Part shown: positions 46,333 to 57,900 of the stretch, piece after piece
Position numbering within the stretch: position 1 is the first letter of the stretch
Layout of the letters: every line of letters starts with the position of its first letter
DNA from: Allacma fusca
Lineage: Eukaryota; Arthropoda; Collembola; Symphypleona; Sminthuridae
Direction: 5' to 3'
Assembly: GCA_947179485.1 (NCBI GenBank)
Contig: OX359246.1
Location: forward strand, 21,142,001 to 21,206,000
Length of the DNA stretch: 64,000 nt
The notes under the pieces: model-generated
The model's database searches: none
Told to the model about the DNA's origin: nothing
What the model saw: only the letters and a program-made list of their open reading frames with translations
Made by a program: the position numbers and the translations under genes

Positions 46333-48078
46333 TTTGCCAATTTTTCCAAAAAATGTGAAGCATTTCCCAATGTAAATTTTTCCATCTGCTTCAACATATC
46401 AGAAATAAATTACGAACTGCTCCAAATAATATTTCCCATTCAGTTAAAACTTTTTTCCACGAGTTTGCTAAAGACGCAACTTTCATCTTAATAAGTTCTA
46501 TCCACTATACAAACCAGAAACTCCTTTATTAGTTTATTTTGTGTACTCTCGCCACAAGATTGCTTGTTTGTATGAAAACGTTCCACGCAGAACGCAGAAA
46601 GTGCAAAATATTGTGAAACATGAATGCTAATGTTTACCCTTTAGAAATGAGGGATTTATTTAGGTGGCAATAAGATATTTATAAATGGTTTCTAAACTTT
46701 CTCCGGTGACTAACACTATGTTACACATTTGTTTGATTTTGCAATAAACAGAAGACACCCTGAAGTTCATTCATAAACTGTGAGTGAGATGCGTTTCTGA
46801 CCTAGATTCACTTCCATCACACACACGCTCGTTTACTTTCATATGTTGCTATGCTAGTGAATTACTATCTCACCCAGTTTTGACATCGGGATTGCTCATT
46901 TCGATGAAAGTGTACAACATAAACCTTGAAAGTACTCATTGAGAGATTGTGGAATGTATTAAAACCCACCCACGATAGTTTTAATTAATTTGTGAACAAA
47001 ATCGTATTCGGTCGGATTAAAATAGACAGACGTTATTAAAAAATATCATTTCTCCGAAGTTTATTTCCGTGATATCACAATCAAGTGAATTTGATGTCTT
47101 TAATACTCAGACCAGGTTCTAGGAACGGGTAGTAAACTTTCACGCCCAATTACCTTGATAAAAGGGCTTGATGCTGGGAGGCTTTATTGTCATCATGCAA
47201 ATTGAATTTTGTACTAAATTTAAACGTTGGGTAACTTCAAGAGAAAACCCGGAAATTAGTAATTACTGATATTAATACTAAAAACTATCAAATTGCACAA
47301 ATAAAATTCAATTTATTAATTGACTTTCGGGTCTCGCCCATAACATTACAGTTAGTATGTTTTGTATCTTATTGTCAGTCTATACAGTTTTTATGGATGT
47401 TAACAATTCTATACAGATGATCTTTTCCCTGAATTTTGAATAGATTACAAAAGTTTTCTCTGATTTTATTTTTAGATTATTCTTCCGGTTCACTTTGGGA
47501 AGCATATTGTTTACATTCAATAAAAATGCAGTAAATATTATCAAATGTAATTATGTATTTGCTCAGAATATTTTGCATTCTCCTTGAATGAATTTTAATT
47601 GAGTAAGAAGCAAGTGCATGGTTGATTTGCTCGTTTTAGAAGACTTGAGTCATTTTTAAAGTATTTATTCTAAAATTCTTGCCAGGTATTTATTGAATTT
47701 CTCCATATACCCCTTAAGAATCTTGATGCGATTATAACGCTGGTTAATATCGGTTCCTTCGCGCTTCAATATATCACGGACACATTTTAATCTGATTTTC
47801 CCGCCGTTAATTATGGTGTTTGAGGAAAGGCATCTTATCGTATAATGATCTAAACGCATAGGGTAGCAAAATGTACGTGTAATAATGCAAAGGTAAATAT
47901 TGTCAATCTTTTGAATTATTCTAGCAATTATTATGTTGAGCTCATTTATAAAATTCCCGTTACAAATTTAAAAAAATGTTTTGATAATCTAAAACAATAC
48001 TATTACTAGTACGGACTGGTAAGCGTTTACACATTTCATTTAAATCGGTGGAACAGTTCCGGAGAAAGCAAAACATTT
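46333..48078. other. Intergenic, no supported gene
   Basis: A 64-codon minus ORF at 47665-47859 with a basic, helix-like sequence (RDILKREGTDINQRYNRIK) is the only candidate, and it has no domain signature. Bases 48010-48078 resemble the tandem unit found right of the BEL/Pao element. Confidence 0.45.
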
Positions 48079-48083
48079 GTTCC

Positions 48084-48620
48084 TGTGACGGCCAGAATGA
48101 ATGAGAGAGAATGAGGTGCAGAGACGAGCTATGCCAAAAGGAATGAGAGAGTGCGGTGCAGAGGCGAGCTATACTTTAGTCAATGGCACGAAGTATTTCT
48201 CTTTTGAGAATTGTCATGGAAAATGTTTTTTTGTATTAAAATTTAGTGTAACTTTGATTATATCTATAAGAATGTAATTGATTGGTAAATTGTACTGGAG
48301 ATGAATGTTTTGACGGGAAAAGAGAGGAGGTGTGAGAAAATGGCATTGGAATCTTTGGTGTGAATGAGTAAGGATTGAATTTAAATAAAGCTTGTGTTAC
48401 GTTAAAATACTGATTGTTTCCTGCTAAAACTCTTGTACAGTCATTCACACTGGGTAGCAAAGGCTACCATTAGTACTTGAGTTCGTTGAAAGTAGGAAAT
48501 AGAGAAAAGTCTAAGTGCACTGCAACGGGTAGTGCTGGTCCTTCGTAGAATTGAAACCAACATACAGAGTTGGAGGATATTTGAAACAATTATCACTACA
48601 GCTACTCTGAGGCTGTAACA
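48084..48620 (+). repeat. 5' LTR of BEL/Pao retrotransposon
   Basis: 537 bp, beginning TGTGACGG and ending TGTAACA. It is identical to the 3' LTR except at 48229 (T here, G at 54279). GTTCC precedes it at 48079-48083. It holds a diverged internal duplication around GAGGTGCAGAGACGAGCTAT and an AATAAA at 48384-48389. By LTR logic it carries promoter and processing signals. Confidence 0.97.
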
Positions 48621-48622
48621 AG

Positions 48623-48640
48623 TGGTCCTTCGAACCGGAT
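48623..48640 (+). other. Candidate primer-binding site
   Basis: Two bases after the LTR comes TGGTCCTTCGAACCGGAT. TGG is complementary to the CCA end of a tRNA, as required for priming. The primer tRNA cannot be named here, and a TTCGA core lies unusually close to the CCA side for a whole mature tRNA 3' end. Confidence 0.6.
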
Positions 48641-48683
48641 CTTGTGAACCTTAAGGGAAAACAGTTACCTTATCAAATCGAGT

Positions 48684-51600
48684 ATGTCGGGAGCGGAAGA
48701 AGGTGAAGACAGGCTCAGAAGAAGTAGACGGCTGCATGGGGATCCTGTTGAGGTTTTTAGCACTCCGTTGCTAAGGGAACGAGAAGGTGCTTATAAACAA
48801 TTGGGAACAGCAGCTGTCAACAACTCAAGGAGCGAAGGTAATCTTTTACTGGATATTGCTTCCACTACAACAAGAAAATCTACACGGAAAAGTATTGTTT
48901 CCAAGGCAAGTTCTAGCAGAAGCGAAGCAGCTCGATTGAAAATTCAAGCCGACATTGAGTCAATGCAACGGGTCAGTAATGCTGAAGAAGAAGTTTTCAT
49001 CCTGGCCAAGCAACGACTTGAACGTGAGAAAATGATCGAGGCGAAACGAGTTCAAATGGAGAAGCTTTTGATAGAAGAAGAGAATGAAGAGAGTGACAAC
49101 GATAGTCAGAATCTTGAAGATATTCAAATTGCTCCTCAAATTGAACCCAAAGTAAATGTAGCAAATTGGTTGGAGGGTGAGTCACTACAACCACAACAGC
49201 ACATACATGAACAATACCATGATGAAATGATTAATGTAAATACAAGACTGAATAAGCTACTAGCCAGGCAATCTGTACCGAAAGAACTTCCGTTCTTTGG
49301 AGGAGAACCAGAAGAGTGGCCTATGTTCATTCAGCAGTTCTGGCGATCAACTCAATTATGCGGTTTGTCTAATGACGAAAATATGATGAGGCTTCAAAAA
49401 TGTTTGAAAAGCAAGGCCCGAGATGCAGTTCTGCCGATTTTGGGAATTCCAGATAATTTGGACCGTGTCCTTGAAACTTTAGAGTTACTTTTTGGCCGAA
49501 CAGACCAAATTATCAAGTCGATGGTATTGAAGGTAAAGTCAGCTCCAGTTCCTATTAAAAGTAAACCAGAAACGATAATTCTCTTTGCAAATACAGTAGC
49601 TAACTTGGTCGCTACAATGAAGAATTTGAAGCGAACAAATCAGATGTTCAATCCACAACTCCTGGAAGAGCTCGTGATGAAGCTTCCCATAGACCAACAG
49701 TTCCAGTGGTGCATTGTTGTAAAAAATATGAAGGAAGAACCTTGCTTGGATGCTTTCAATGTGTGGCTGAGCGACATGGCTCTTATTGCAAGCATGATGC
49801 CGGCTAGCACAGTTTTCACCAACGAGAAAGTTGGAGAAAGGAAGAAAGATGTCAGGAAGCCTTCAATAGTAGCAGTTGGGCAAGAATGTAGAAAATGTCT
49901 TCACTGTTCCGGAACTGCTCATAAGCTGGAAGAATGTCAATCATTCCTTGATGCGGATCTTCAAAGCAAATGGAAGACTGTGAAAGGTGGCAAAGTCTGT
50001 TTCTGTTGCCTCATCCCTGGTCACAAGAGCAGTGATTGTAGGAAGAAGACTCCATGTGGTACGGATGGTTGTGAAAAAGTACATCATAAATTGCTTCATA
50101 AGGTAATCAAATCTGACAGTATTAAGCCAGAAACTACCCCGGAGAACTACTCAGGTCATGTCAACTCATTAGGAGGGGAGTTAGAAGTTCTGCTAAGAAT
50201 CTTACCCGTAAAGTTATTTGGCCCTAGGGGAACTATGTCAACCTATGCTATGCTGGATGAGGGCTCTACTATAACTATGGTAGACCTGAACGTTGTAGAA
50301 ACTCTGGGATTAGTTGGAAAGATGGACCCATTATGTATCAAATGGACAAACGACATAACTCGTGAGGAAAGCGATTCAAGACGTGTGGCACTACAGATTT
50401 CTGGTAAAGAGAACACTAAGAAATTTATTATAAAGAATGCACGTACGGTCCGAAATATGTGTCTCCCCACTCAGAGCGTAGATATGAAGCGTCTTAAGAA
50501 GCAATGGCCTTACTTGGAGGACGTCCCTTTTGATTCATTCGTGAATGCACAGCCCCTAATTCTTATTGGAGTGGACAACCAGTTACTTTCATTGGGAAGG
50601 AAAATTCGACAAGGCCATTGGAATGATCCAGTAGCGACAAAGACTTGGTTAGGCTGGGTAATCAGTGGAAACGTGCCCAAATCATTGAGGGTGGATAATG
50701 TCTATGCTTTTCATGTGTGTGAGGTAGGCAACGAAGATGACCTTGTGAAGCTCATCAAAACTTCTTTCTCCACTGAATCATTTGGAGTCCGAATTGTTGA
50801 AGAACAATGCCGATCCAAGGAGGATCAACGAGCAATGGAGATAATGGTCGCAACAACTAAGAAGGTAGGCGAGAGATTCGAAACAGGTCTTTTATGGAAG
50901 AACCCTAATTTGAAACTACCTGAGAGTAGAACCAATGCGTTGAGACGTCTCCATTGCATGGAACGCAAGATGGATAAGAATCCGGAATTTGCAGAAGCAT
51001 ATTGCTCCAAGATAGATGACTATCTTATGAAGGGGTACTGTCGCAAACTTACTTTGGAAGAAGCCAAGAAGCGAGGTCCAAGAACATTTTACCTGCCCCA
51101 CTTTGGAGTATTCAACCCCAATAAACCAGGGAAACTAAGATTGGTCATGGACGCAGCTGCTAAATCACATGGAGTCAGCTTAAACGACTGCTTACTGAAG
51201 GGACCAGATTTATTGACCCCCCTACCAGCCGTTCTGATGAGGTTTAGGAGGCATCGTATTGGTTTCGTTGGGGACATTCGGGAAATGTTTCACCAAATCA
51301 AGATTTCTCCCGAAGATGAAGATAGCCAGAGATTCTTATGGAGAGGTAAAGAGCGAGACAAGGAACCAGAAGAGTATGTTATGCAAGTTTTAATATTTGG
51401 AGCAGCATGCTCACCATCATCGGCATTATATGTTAAAAATCTGAACGCGAATGATCACAAGGATGAATTTCCTGAAGCTGCCAGAAGTGCTGTTGAAAAT
51501 ACATATATGGATGACACGATTTACGGAGCTCATGATGAAGAAAGTGCTGCAAAGCAAATCTCAGATACAGTCGAACTTTTTAGTAGAGCCGGGTTCTATA

Positions 51601-54164
51601 TATGTAATTGGTCAAGCAGTTCTAGGAAAGCTGTGAATTCTCTACCCCAAGAATTGAGAGCCAAGAATTTAGTGGATCTGTCAGATGACTCGGCGTTACC
51701 AACTGAGCGTGTATTGGGACTATACTGGGATGCTGAATACGACAAATTTGTTTTCAAAATAAATTTTCCCAGGGTTCATGCAGATATTCTTTCAGGCACT
51801 CGAGTACCAACGAAGAGGGAAATGGCTTCTCTAGTTATGTCGGTGTTCGATCCGTTAGGACTGGTAACGCATTTCACTATTAAAGGTCGTATAATTTTTC
51901 AAGAGGCATGGCTTTTAAAATCAGGTTGGGACGACAAAATCTCTGATGAGCTTTTTAAGCATTGGAAATGGTGGGTACTGGAGCTAGCGGACATTATTAA
52001 TGTACATGTACCTCGATGTTACTCTTTTAATTTGGGGGAAGCTACAAAGGTCCAACTACACGTATTTGTGGATGCTAGCGAGAAAGCATTTGCTGCCATA
52101 TCATACCTACGAATTCAAACAGACGAAGAAGTGGAAGTGGTTATGGTACTCTCACGAGCACGGGTAGCCCCTCTGAAGGCCCTTACTATTCCCAAACTGG
52201 AACTTCAAGCTGCAGTGATGGGAACTAGGCTGGCTCAGACAGTGAAATCTGAGGTTCAGATCCCCATTCAGTCTACAACGTACTGGTCGGACTCACAAAC
52301 GGTAATTGCTTGGATTCGTTCTCATTCAAAAAATCCAAAACAGTTTGTTGCCAATCGAATTGGAGAGATTTTGGAGTCCACTGAAGTTACTGAGTGGCGC
52401 TGGGTGCCGACTGCAGAAAATGTCGCAGATGAGGCAACACGTCCAACATCAGGTACTAATTTCAACGACAATTCGAGGTGGTACATAGGTCCAGATTTTC
52501 TTAGACAACCAGAGAGTGAATGGCCCCGTGAGAGAGCTATCGAGAAATTGAATCTGGAGGAATCTACGAGTCCGATGGAGGTCGTTGCTGTGACCACCTC
52601 TACCCAAGCGGAAGATCATGTTCCAGATGTTAATCGGTTTTCGTCTTGGCTTAAATTAGTTCGAGCAATGGCATGGGAGTTGAGATTTATTTGGAACTGT
52701 AGATCAAAGAAACGGGGTGAAATACGACGAAGCGGGGAATTAACTGGTGGAGAGATTATAGAAGCTCAAGTTATTTTATGGAAATCTGCACAAAATAATT
52801 CTTTCCCAGAGGATATGAAGCTTCTGAATCAAAATAAGCCAGTTTCGAACCAAAGTAAACTTCGATTCTTGTCTCCCATGTTAGATAATTCTGGCGTATT
52901 GCGTTTGAGGAGCAGACTGGAGAAAGCCATTGGTTTACAATTTGAAACGAAGAATCCCGTGATACTGGATCCCAGCCATCGTTTCACTAAACTGTTGTTG
53001 ATACATCTTCATATAAAATCGGCTCATCAAGGAATTGAGACTGTCCTAAATGAGTCAAGACAAAATTTCTGGATATTATGCGGTCGAGCGGCAGTTAAGA
53101 AAGTATTCTATGAATGCATGTGGTGTCGACGACGCAAGGTCAAACCGACTTGTCCGGAAATGGGAATGCTGCCTCAGGAACGTGTCCAAAAACCAGAGCT
53201 ACCTTTTACATTCACAGGACTCGACTTTTTTGGTCCGGTGATGGTAACGGTACATAGGAAACAAGTGAAAAGGTATGGCGCTATTTTCACATGTCTATCA
53301 ACTCGTGCAATTCATCTTGAAGTGGCCGCAGATCTATCGACGGACTCGGCTATAAATGTTTTGAGAAGATTTATTGCCAGACGGACAGTACCAGAAGTTC
53401 TTTGGTCCGACAACGGGACTAATTTCCACGGAGCGGACAAAGAGGTACAAGCTTCAATTAGAGCCATTGACAAGGATGAAATTTTGCGACAATTCTCCGG
53501 AAAAGGTATGAATTGGAGATTCAATCCGCCAGCATCTCCACACATGGGTGGGGTGTGGGAGCGTTTAGTCAAGTCTGTTAAGGTGGCTCTCAGTGCTACA
53601 CTCAAAGACCGAGCTCCGAAAGAAGATGTTCTCCACACGTTATTCACAGAAGTGGAATTTATAGTGAACAATCGCCCGTTGACTCATGTGTCGGTGGATT
53701 CAGAAGATCCAGTATGTCTAACTCCAAATCACTTTCTAAGGTGTGGATTGACTAGAGGACTGTCACTTGGCAAGTACGATGAGAAGAATATGAATCTTCG
53801 GAGTCAGTGGCAACTGGTTCAAGCTCTCACGGAGAAGCTATGGTCTAGGTGGGTAAAAGAGTACCTCCCCACACTGACTAGACGGACGAAGTGGTTCCAG
53901 CAAACGAAACCATTAGAAATTGGAGACATTGTGGTGGTTGCAGACAAGGATGGCCCACGAAATTCGTGGCCTTTGGGCCGAATAATCAACATTTACCCGG
54001 GAAAAGACGGACAAGTAAGAGTCGTTGATGTTCAGACGAAAGATGGCACGTATCGAAGACCAGTTGTTAAGATATGTCCATTAGACGTCACCAAGAGTGA
54101 TGAAGAGAGCAACACTTCATCAGAGGGAAGATATGTGACGGCCAGAATGAATGAGAGAGAATGA
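48684..54164 (+). CDS. BEL/Pao gag-pol polyprotein, intact
   Basis: One uninterrupted 1826-codon ORF. In order: a charged coiled-coil-like N-terminus (about 70-135); a DUF1759-type gag region starting near PFFGGEPEEWPMF (about 200); CCHC knuckles including C439-x2-C-x4-H-x4-C452; a retropepsin-like protease with D525-E-G-S-T; a reverse transcriptase with a GDIREMFHQIKI aspartate at 864 and Y941-M-D-D; RNase H with D1130 in FVDASEKAF; an integrase H-x4-H-x29-C-x2-C zinc finger (1443-1481) and catalytic D1514, D1576 and E1626; and a C-terminal DUF5641-type domain. All key residues are present. No envelope gene follows. The last ten codons and stop lie inside the 3' LTR. This is an autonomous retrotransposon copy, probably competent or nearly so. 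Antisense ORFs within it are shadows. Confidence 0.97.
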   Translation: MSGAEEGEDRLRRSRRLHGDPVEVFSTPLLREREGAYKQLGTAAVNNSRSEGNLLLDIASTTTRKSTRKSIVSKASSSRSEAARLKIQADIESMQRVSNAEEEVFILAKQRLEREKMIEAKRVQMEKLLIEEENEESDNDSQNLEDIQIAPQIEPKVNVANWLEGESLQPQQHIHEQYHDEMINVNTRLNKLLARQSVPKELPFFGGEPEEWPMFIQQFWRSTQLCGLSNDENMMRLQKCLKSKARDAVLPILGIPDNLDRVLETLELLFGRTDQIIKSMVLKVKSAPVPIKSKPETIILFANTVANLVATMKNLKRTNQMFNPQLLEELVMKLPIDQQFQWCIVVKNMKEEPCLDAFNVWLSDMALIASMMPASTVFTNEKVGERKKDVRKPSIVAVGQECRKCLHCSGTAHKLEECQSFLDADLQSKWKTVKGGKVCFCCLIPGHKSSDCRKKTPCGTDGCEKVHHKLLHKVIKSDSIKPETTPENYSGHVNSLGGELEVLLRILPVKLFGPRGTMSTYAMLDEGSTITMVDLNVVETLGLVGKMDPLCIKWTNDITREESDSRRVALQISGKENTKKFIIKNARTVRNMCLPTQSVDMKRLKKQWPYLEDVPFDSFVNAQPLILIGVDNQLLSLGRKIRQGHWNDPVATKTWLGWVISGNVPKSLRVDNVYAFHVCEVGNEDDLVKLIKTSFSTESFGVRIVEEQCRSKEDQRAMEIMVATTKKVGERFETGLLWKNPNLKLPESRTNALRRLHCMERKMDKNPEFAEAYCSKIDDYLMKGYCRKLTLEEAKKRGPRTFYLPHFGVFNPNKPGKLRLVMDAAAKSHGVSLNDCLLKGPDLLTPLPAVLMRFRRHRIGFVGDIREMFHQIKISPEDEDSQRFLWRGKERDKEPEEYVMQVLIFGAACSPSSALYVKNLNANDHKDEFPEAARSAVENTYMDDTIYGAHDEESAAKQISDTVELFSRAGFYICNWSSSSRKAVNSLPQELRAKNLVDLSDDSALPTERVLGLYWDAEYDKFVFKINFPRVHADILSGTRVPTKREMASLVMSVFDPLGLVTHFTIKGRIIFQEAWLLKSGWDDKISDELFKHWKWWVLELADIINVHVPRCYSFNLGEATKVQLHVFVDASEKAFAAISYLRIQTDEEVEVVMVLSRARVAPLKALTIPKLELQAAVMGTRLAQTVKSEVQIPIQSTTYWSDSQTVIAWIRSHSKNPKQFVANRIGEILESTEVTEWRWVPTAENVADEATRPTSGTNFNDNSRWYIGPDFLRQPESEWPRERAIEKLNLEESTSPMEVVAVTTSTQAEDHVPDVNRFSSWLKLVRAMAWELRFIWNCRSKKRGEIRRSGELTGGEIIEAQVILWKSAQNNSFPEDMKLLNQNKPVSNQSKLRFLSPMLDNSGVLRLRSRLEKAIGLQFETKNPVILDPSHRFTKLLLIHLHIKSAHQGIETVLNESRQNFWILCGRAAVKKVFYECMWCRRRKVKPTCPEMGMLPQERVQKPELPFTFTGLDFFGPVMVTVHRKQVKRYGAIFTCLSTRAIHLEVAADLSTDSAINVLRRFIARRTVPEVLWSDNGTNFHGADKEVQASIRAIDKDEILRQFSGKGMNWRFNPPASPHMGGVWERLVKSVKVALSATLKDRAPKEDVLHTLFTEVEFIVNNRPLTHVSVDSEDPVCLTPNHFLRCGLTRGLSLGKYDEKNMNLRSQWQLVQALTEKLWSRWVKEYLPTLTRRTKWFQQTKPLEIGDIVVVADKDGPRNSWPLGRIINIYPGKDGQVRVVDVQTKDGTYRRPVVKICPLDVTKSDEESNTSSEGRYVTARMNERE
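54122..54130 (+). other. Polypurine tract
   Basis: AGAGGGAAG, three bases before the 3' LTR. This is the expected position for plus-strand priming. It lies inside the coding sequence, near the end of the polyprotein. Confidence 0.7.
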
Positions 54165-54670
54165 GGTGCAGAGACGAGCTATGCCAAAAGGAATGAGAGA
54201 GTGCGGTGCAGAGGCGAGCTATACTTTAGTCAATGGCACGAAGTATTTCTCTTTTGAGAATTGTCATGGAAAATGTTTGTTTGTATTAAAATTTAGTGTA
54301 ACTTTGATTATATCTATAAGAATGTAATTGATTGGTAAATTGTACTGGAGATGAATGTTTTGACGGGAAAAGAGAGGAGGTGTGAGAAAATGGCATTGGA
54401 ATCTTTGGTGTGAATGAGTAAGGATTGAATTTAAATAAAGCTTGTGTTACGTTAAAATACTGATTGTTTCCTGCTAAAACTCTTGTACAGTCATTCACAC
54501 TGGGTAGCAAAGGCTACCATTAGTACTTGAGTTCGTTGAAAGTAGGAAATAGAGAAAAGTCTAAGTGCACTGCAACGGGTAGTGCTGGTCCTTCGTAGAA
54601 TTGAAACCAACATACAGAGTTGGAGGATATTTGAAACAATTATCACTACAGCTACTCTGAGGCTGTAACA
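54134..54670 (+). repeat. 3' LTR of BEL/Pao retrotransposon
   Basis: 537 bp, same sequence as the 5' LTR except G at 54279. It contains the gag-pol stop codon near its start and AATAAA about 300 bp in. GTTCC follows directly. Confidence 0.97.
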
Positions 54671-54675
54671 GTTCC

Positions 54676-54945
54676 ATTTTATTTTCTTTACGTACGAACA
54701 CGTAGACCAATTTCAACCAGTAACGAAATCATTGGATTTCAGGAATTGGCCTGAAAATTATGAACAAAATCGGTCCAGCATTTTAGGAGGAAAAGTGCGG
54801 GAAGTACAGATTTTATTTTTTTACGCCCGAATACGCTGACCGATTTGAATTAATCACGAACTCAAATGAATTTTTGACTTAAACAATGTTGACAAAAATT
54901 TAATAGAAATCGGTCAAGTATTTTCGGAGGAAAGCTGAGTGGCAT
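54676..54945. repeat. Diverged tandem repeat, ~130-bp unit, split by the BEL/Pao insertion
   Basis: Two units share TTTACG-x3-CGAA-x-ACG, GACC-AATTT, AAATCGGTC and a GGAGGAAA block in the same order (about 54683-54815 and 54816-54945). A partial third unit with AAATCGGTGGAAC and GGAGAAAG ends at 48083, left of the retrotransposon. The right side closes with CCCACGCACCCACGGAC. Possibly the 3' region of another transposon. Confidence 0.55.
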
Positions 54946-57900
54946 ACGGACCCACGCACCCACGGACAACACTATCTTATAAGGGGGCTGAAGCCGCCCT
55001 AAAATTGGCCAATGAATCTTTCTTCTCGGTTGTACTCAAAAGGTTCATTACTTTTCCTTACGTTCTTTTCGCTCTTTGTAATTTTATACGTTGACATACC
55101 ATACCAAATGTAAATAGCGTATATATTCTTACCTTTGAAGTTACTCTACTTGAAAATATTCTCATGAGATTGTAGCGGAGGATCAGGTTACCGCTGCACA
55201 TTCAGTTCTCTCAAAAATGTGCTTTTTGTTACAAGTTTCTAGGCCCACATAAGAACACATGCAGTGCAAACCTTTTGCGTTACAATTTCTGTAATTCATT
55301 ACAGGAACTGAGACTTCAGTCAAGCTTCGTTTCAAGTCTTCATTGGATTTTCTCCTGTAAATCCGGGAGTTTTCCAGCGTCGGTACGTATGTCGTTGCTT
55401 CCCATGGTACTGTATTTCTCCCAGAGATCGAATTTTTCAAGGGTATTACATAAATCCTGCATTTTGTATAGAACTACAGTATACATTCAGTAAATCAAGG
55501 ATCCGCGAGCAAGAACTTAACCTATACATAAACTTGCAAATATAAATTTCCTTAAACCCAAACGTGGTACTTTAGACCTGCTCTAATACTTTCCCAGAAG
55601 TATTTTTACTCAAGTATAAATAAATAAACCCAAACTTGAATAATTATTACACTTATAAGCTTTTTTTAGTATTTTTCATAATAACTAACACAAATTAAAA
55701 TCATTAATAGATTTATGTGTTTAATAATTTTGTTTGGCATTTAACACTCACGAATAATTATCCTCAACAGTTCAATTATTTCACGTGAGTTTTTTCTAAC
55801 AAAAATTGTTCATCGAAAACAATATCATGAGCTTGGGTGCTTTGACAGTCTACTTAAATAACATACTCAAGCATAGTATACTTATAATTACATATCTACA
55901 TATGTATATACGATAAAGGATCGAATCGAAGTTTTTTTTCACAAGCTTTCAAGTACCATCAGTATCCTTTATTATATGGCGTATATGCTATAGGTAATTA
56001 TATAGTATACGATTTCAAGGCCTAGGAAATTGGATTCGTAATTGTGAGTATTCCCAAGATTTGGCTATTGTGAGAATACATATTATGGAGAAAAACTTTC
56101 CAACTAATCAAAACCTTAAGTTACAAGTTTAAAGCTCACTAGGCTGTTTTGACTTGGAAGGATGGCATAAAGTGTGAACAAGTTACAATAAAACTTGTCT
56201 CAAAGACATCATTTCCAGAAAGTTTTATTCGACCAGATCATGCATGACAGAGTCGGAACTTCCAAACTGCCTGCTGTAATTACTTCAATCCGCTTCAATT
56301 TGCCTCTTTACTCGGAAATGAATCTCGTTCTTTATATTTGTTGATTGCCTATACACAGCTTACACTTCTGTTACCTACCTGTTAGTCTTCCCACAAGAGT
56401 TTAGCAATAAAGCTATCAAAGAGGCTGCGTCAAAAAACATTTTCTGCTAAAAATTTATAACATATTGGGGGACTTGAGCCTCTCATAATAACACTACTTT
56501 TTGTGGGAAAAAAATGATACAGAACAATTCCAGGGAATATGAGAATTGCATATTTCAATAATGGTTGGATTTGTAAAGTTAAGGAGTTTTACAAAAGTTA
56601 CCTCTTTAAAGCACGGATGACTAGTTCCTCCGAGAATTGGACACGACGAAAACACCTATTAAAACAACTCCAATTTCACAACTCGTACGTTCGAAAATAT
56701 TTCAGAGTGTACGGGCGTGTAATGGACTTTGAACCATAATATTTCTAAATTCCTCCGTATCATTCATCTCTAACAAATAAAAAGATTATGGAAGGATGCA
56801 AATAAATTCAAAGGCTTTTCATTCAATATTGATATTTACGGTATTGGATGTTAGGCGGTATTTCTCGCAAATATATCATGAAAGCATCAGTGTTATGCAA
56901 ATATTTAGAATGGCAAAAATTATGTAAGAAAATTTTCCCCGCTATTTGAAATGTTGCTTCTTTTGTGTATGTATGGAGGGATGGTTGCATAAAATTTTTC
57001 ACGCTTCTGTAAATTTCTCTCTTGCATTAAATTGAAGGGAATACAAATCATTCATATTTATTTCCGACCGCTCCCGTATTTTTCATGCAAAATGTATTTT
57101 GGAATGAAAGGAACTTTGAATTCATTACTTCACATTTTTTTGCATAGATTTGTACAATAATATGCACGACAATTCTCCACATCGTATTTCATATCTTGAC
57201 AAACGGAATTAATGCTTGCTGAAGCATGAAAATCAATTTAGCGTTTCGGGAAAGTGGGTAAATACTTTTTCCTACTTTGAACTTGGACTACAATAATTGG
57301 GAAATGAAATAATATCTGATTTAAATTTCTATGCTGCAGTAATTTATTGACAGGACATTCCTTCTTGAACGAGAAAACATTCAAAATTTATTTCATTCCT
57401 GATCGTAAGAACATTTAAAGTTATTATAGGTGTAGCTAGATACACAGAATGTTGAGAACTTAGTTTTCAACACTCGCTAGCACACAAAAAATGTTGCTTT
57501 AAAACTTTAGGGTTTCACAAGTTTTACCGCTAAAGTTTTTGCTACAATTTCTAAAAATTTACTACTTCAAAAGTTATCCTCCGAGAAAGATTTTTGGAAA
57601 AATTCTTTAAACTATTGACAGCCTCTGAGAACTTGAACTTCTTGAAAAACTTGGAAGGAAAATTCTATTTAGCCACTGGTACTTTCTCTCATGATTTTAT
57701 TATTTAATTGCCTTTGAAAATGTGAATTATGTTTTTGAATTTATTGAATTTTCCGAGATTTTTTAAAGTTAACTTTTGCTATTTGAAATAAATTTTGGGT
57801 CTGCATTTTTTTCTATGAATTCCGAATTATTTTTTTTATTAGCCCACAATTGAATGTTGATATCTTTCTTGGAATTTTTATAAACTTTTGTGGGAAAATT

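Larger units (their letters stand above)
48079..54675 (+). mobile_element. Complete BEL/Pao LTR retrotransposon with 5-bp target duplication
   Basis: Element 48084-54670, flanked by GTTCC at 48079-48083 and 54671-54675. TG...CA LTRs, primer-binding site, full gag-pol and a purine tract before the 3' LTR are all present. One LTR mismatch in 537 bases indicates a very recent insertion. It landed within an older tandem repeat whose units continue to the right. Confidence 0.97.

Noticed and set aside
48684..54164. About a dozen 60-120 codon ORFs on the minus strand and in other frames inside the BEL/Pao gag-pol
   Set aside because: Shadows of the long coding frame, with no domains of their own.
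55183..55440. 85-codon minus ORF containing an ACCATGG context in a second frame
   Set aside because: The two frames conflict, and neither continues through plausible splice sites.
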